Shown: in pieces, positions 62,601-64,000 of the stretch
Layout of the letters: each line of letters begins with the position of its first letter
Position numbering within the stretch: the stretch's first letter is position 1
Assembly: GCF_030272615.1 (NCBI RefSeq)
Contig: NC_081410.1
Span: forward strand, 112,978,433 to 113,042,432
Length of the DNA: 64,000 nucleotides
Reading direction: 5' to 3'
DNA from: Cryptomeria japonica
Lineage: Eukaryota; Streptophyta; Pinopsida; Cupressales; Cupressaceae
Position numbers and translations under genes: made by a program
Notes under the pieces: generated by a model
Told to the model about the DNA's origin: nothing
Database searches by the model: none
Seen by the model: only the letters and a program-made list of their open reading frames with translations

Positions 62601-62845
62601 GTAATTGTTTCATTCACATCAACATCATCCATAATTGCATCATTTACATCCATCTGATCCCCCAAGGAATCCTCTTGAATGTTTGTCTCTTCCATTTTTG
62701 TGGATACAAAAGCATCAGGATTATTCATTTGTCGAATCCTCACTCTTCTATCTCTTTGATGTTTGGCCTCCTTTCTTTCTGCTTGAATTTCCTCGATGGT
62801 CAATTCTCTCCTTTGTTTCTTCTTCTGACGTTGTTTAGACCCCAT
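59678..62845 (-). pseudogene. Gene B: transposase-like protein of the large element
   Basis: The start at 62845 gives MGSKQRQKKKQRRELTIEE, a basic, NLS-like start, then an acidic Asn/Asp region to about 62300. Next comes a basic segment (LPGKISWRQIQTYANRIYKKKK) and, after a frame change, a central part (SFVEKLWHD). An indel near 61750 leads into one frame from 61736 to 60194. It contains VGCKICDPHSKHLLD, CKPC, CCKTHVQFH, CISGQCSSC, VLDFVENYTLKP, HLIWSDNCTGQFKNARMF and EVGHGKGEHDGASTCVKR. It has a few stops (TAA near 61386 and 61101, TGA near 61020, TAG near 60366). An intron (60193-60064, GT/AG) leads to the last exon, 60063-59678. The Asp in LDFVENY and in SDN are candidate catalytic residues. 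I have seen this motif order in poorly characterised transposase-like proteins but cannot name the superfamily. Confidence 0.7.
60064..60193 (-). other. Intron of gene B
   Basis: On the minus strand, AAAAAG/GTAATC starts and TTTGTTTGTAG/GACATG ends this 130-bp AT-rich intron. Joining gives QKGHVYD in frame. Confidence 0.75.
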
Positions 62846-62865
62846 GACTAAAAAATTGTGCAATA

Positions 62866-63030
62866 AATGCCACCTTCAAAAAATGGATCTAAAATTGCAA
62901 CGAAAGAGCATCCAAAGGACAACTAAATCATAATATATTATGTAAAAACTCGCACATTTGAAGACATGTTTTATTATGTTAAATTATCTCTTATTTATAC
63001 AAATCTGAAAAAAGAAATTAATTAAAAAAA
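62866..63030. other. Upstream region of gene B
   Basis: This short AT-rich stretch lies between the gene B start and the right GGGATCCC cluster. It should hold the promoter. I see no clear TATA box. Confidence 0.4.
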
Positions 63031-63032
63031 AT

Positions 63033-63125
63033 GGGATCCCGTTTTGACGGGATCCGTGTTGTTTTTGAATTTTTAATTAATTTGCAAAATAGAATGGGAT
63101 CCCGTTTTAGATATGGGATCTTGTT
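63033..63125. repeat. Right-edge GGGATCCCGT cluster
   Basis: GGGATCCCGTTTT occurs at 63033 and 63096, ACGGGATCCGTG at about 63047 and GGGATCTTGTTT at 63115. It mirrors the left-edge cluster at 49689-49865. Confidence 0.7.
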
Positions 63126-64000
63126 TGTAAAAAAATAATTTTGGGGCCTGCTTGTAGGTTTAGAATTTGGCCTGGAAAATGGTTCGGAAAGCTGAACCTG
63201 AGGCTTGGAACTAGTTTGACTTGCAACTTGAAGGCCAAATCAAGCTTCATACAAAAAAATGACTTAAAAAATATATCTGAACATCTAACTTTCAGAAATT
63301 TTTTAAACAACAAAAAATCATTATAGTACACACTTTCTAGATTCCAAATATATAATTTTTTAAAAGAATGGATCAATATTTTTAATTTTAAAATAGTTTC
63401 TAATGAAAGAGATCCATAAACTTGAAATAACAGGGTTTTTTAAAATTTTAGTAACTTTTTTGTCTTTAAGTTTTTTGAAAAATAAAATATTTGGCATCAA
63501 ACTAGAGACGAATCTATATAGTTTTATAAAAGAATAAATTAAAAAAAGTTAAGTTTAGGTCAAATTATGCTTTCCGTACACGCAGATTTTTCAAAACAGT
63601 GATTATGACCAATTAAAAAATAACCAAAAAAAACATATACGTAAAAAAATTACAAAAAGTATTCTCATCAAAGGTGAGTGAGTTATAAATCTATTCGCAA
63701 AAGGATAAAGAAAAATACTTTCATTTAGGTCAAACTATGCTTGCCGTACACGGGCATGGTATGGTCCTAAAAATTGACTTTTAAACTATAGGTTTTACTA
63801 ATTCCTATTCAAACTTCATTTTTTAAGATCTGGGTATTAAAATAAATTACATATTTGGAAAGTAGACTTCGAGCACTACATTTTCTATTGCTGAATTTTT
63901 TCAAGAATCATTTTTTAAGTGCCTCAAATATTTAGGTCAAACGGGATGAAATCAAAAAAAAAGGGAAAAAACCTCCACTTTTTGGCCAAAAAGTGGACAC
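63126..64000. repeat. Right outer region with repeated GTCAAA..CCGTACACG units
   Basis: This is noncoding. A unit TTTAGGTCAAAYTATGCTT plus KCCGTACACG occurs at about 63554 and 63724 (170 bp apart), with a partial copy at about 63929 (TTTAGGTCAAACGGGATG). The last 30 bases hold a perfect 22-bp palindrome, CCACTTTTTGGCC.. (63975-63996), followed by ACAC. The short ORFs are not convincing. Confidence 0.6.

Overview
This is a gene-poor, transposon-packed piece of a large plant nuclear genome. Non-LTR (LINE/L1) retrotransposons whose ORF2 carries a C-terminal RNase H domain, Copia LTR elements with ACCGGT-rich LTRs, low GC and heavy nonsense decay suggest a seed plant. A conifer, perhaps a cupressophyte such as Cryptomeria or Taxus, is my best guess from the LINE protein style, but no marker gene confirms it. 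I see no intact cellular gene. The only recognisable host gene is a broken cytochrome P450 (CYP94-like) fragment on the minus strand near 19.5-20.0 kb.

Layout. 1-2460 (-): LINE A. 2997-4060: about 1 kb of almost pure purines. 4207-7575 (+): 5' half of a Copia element (LTR, primer site, gag, protease). 7770-7900: a tRNA-derived SINE with perfect boxes. 7945-16590 (+): LINE B, split by a 1510-bp solo LTR (9336-10845) with target duplication ACTAA. 19.5-20.0 kb: P450 remnant. 20797-23555 (-): 3' half of a Copia element with an in-frame 288-bp tandem duplication. 27712-35975 (-): LINE C. 37293-38440 (+) and 38440-39976 (-): LINE fragments. 40259-41827: complete gene-less LTR element with target duplication CTTTT. 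42921 to about 49575 (+): LINE D. About 49574 to the window end: a large DNA-transposon-like element. Between these lie copies of one AT-rich host segment (pieces at 2.46-2.72, 7.58-7.94, 16.6-18.85, 23.55-27.7, 35.98-37.3, 39.98-42.9 kb). The locus therefore looks like an old local duplication of a segment over 4 kb, later riddled with insertions.

The most interesting region is the last 14 kb. A minus-strand gene (62845 to 59678, with one clear intron) encodes a transposase-like protein with a basic start, Cys clusters, an LDFVENY motif, an SDN...QFKN motif and a GHGKG..DG motif. A convergent six-exon plus-strand gene (55016-57179) encodes a proline-rich protein of unknown function. Between and around them are kilobase arrays of short palindromic motifs (AAGGGGTCACACATGTG and CCCCTTAAGCCACAT types). 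The left array and the right array are in opposite orientation, and clusters of GGGATCCCGT sit at both outer edges. I read this as one giant, decayed, two-gene cut-and-paste element that interrupted LINE D. Its exact ends are tentative.

Two smaller systems may also be new. One is a 218-260-bp foldback element present twice, each copy with an exact 12-bp target duplication. The other is a third ORF downstream of RNase H in three LINE copies, with a hydrophobic N-terminus and acidic tail. Across the LINE ORF2 regions most in-frame stops are TAG at expected CAG or TGG codons, which fits decay by deamination of methylated cytosine.
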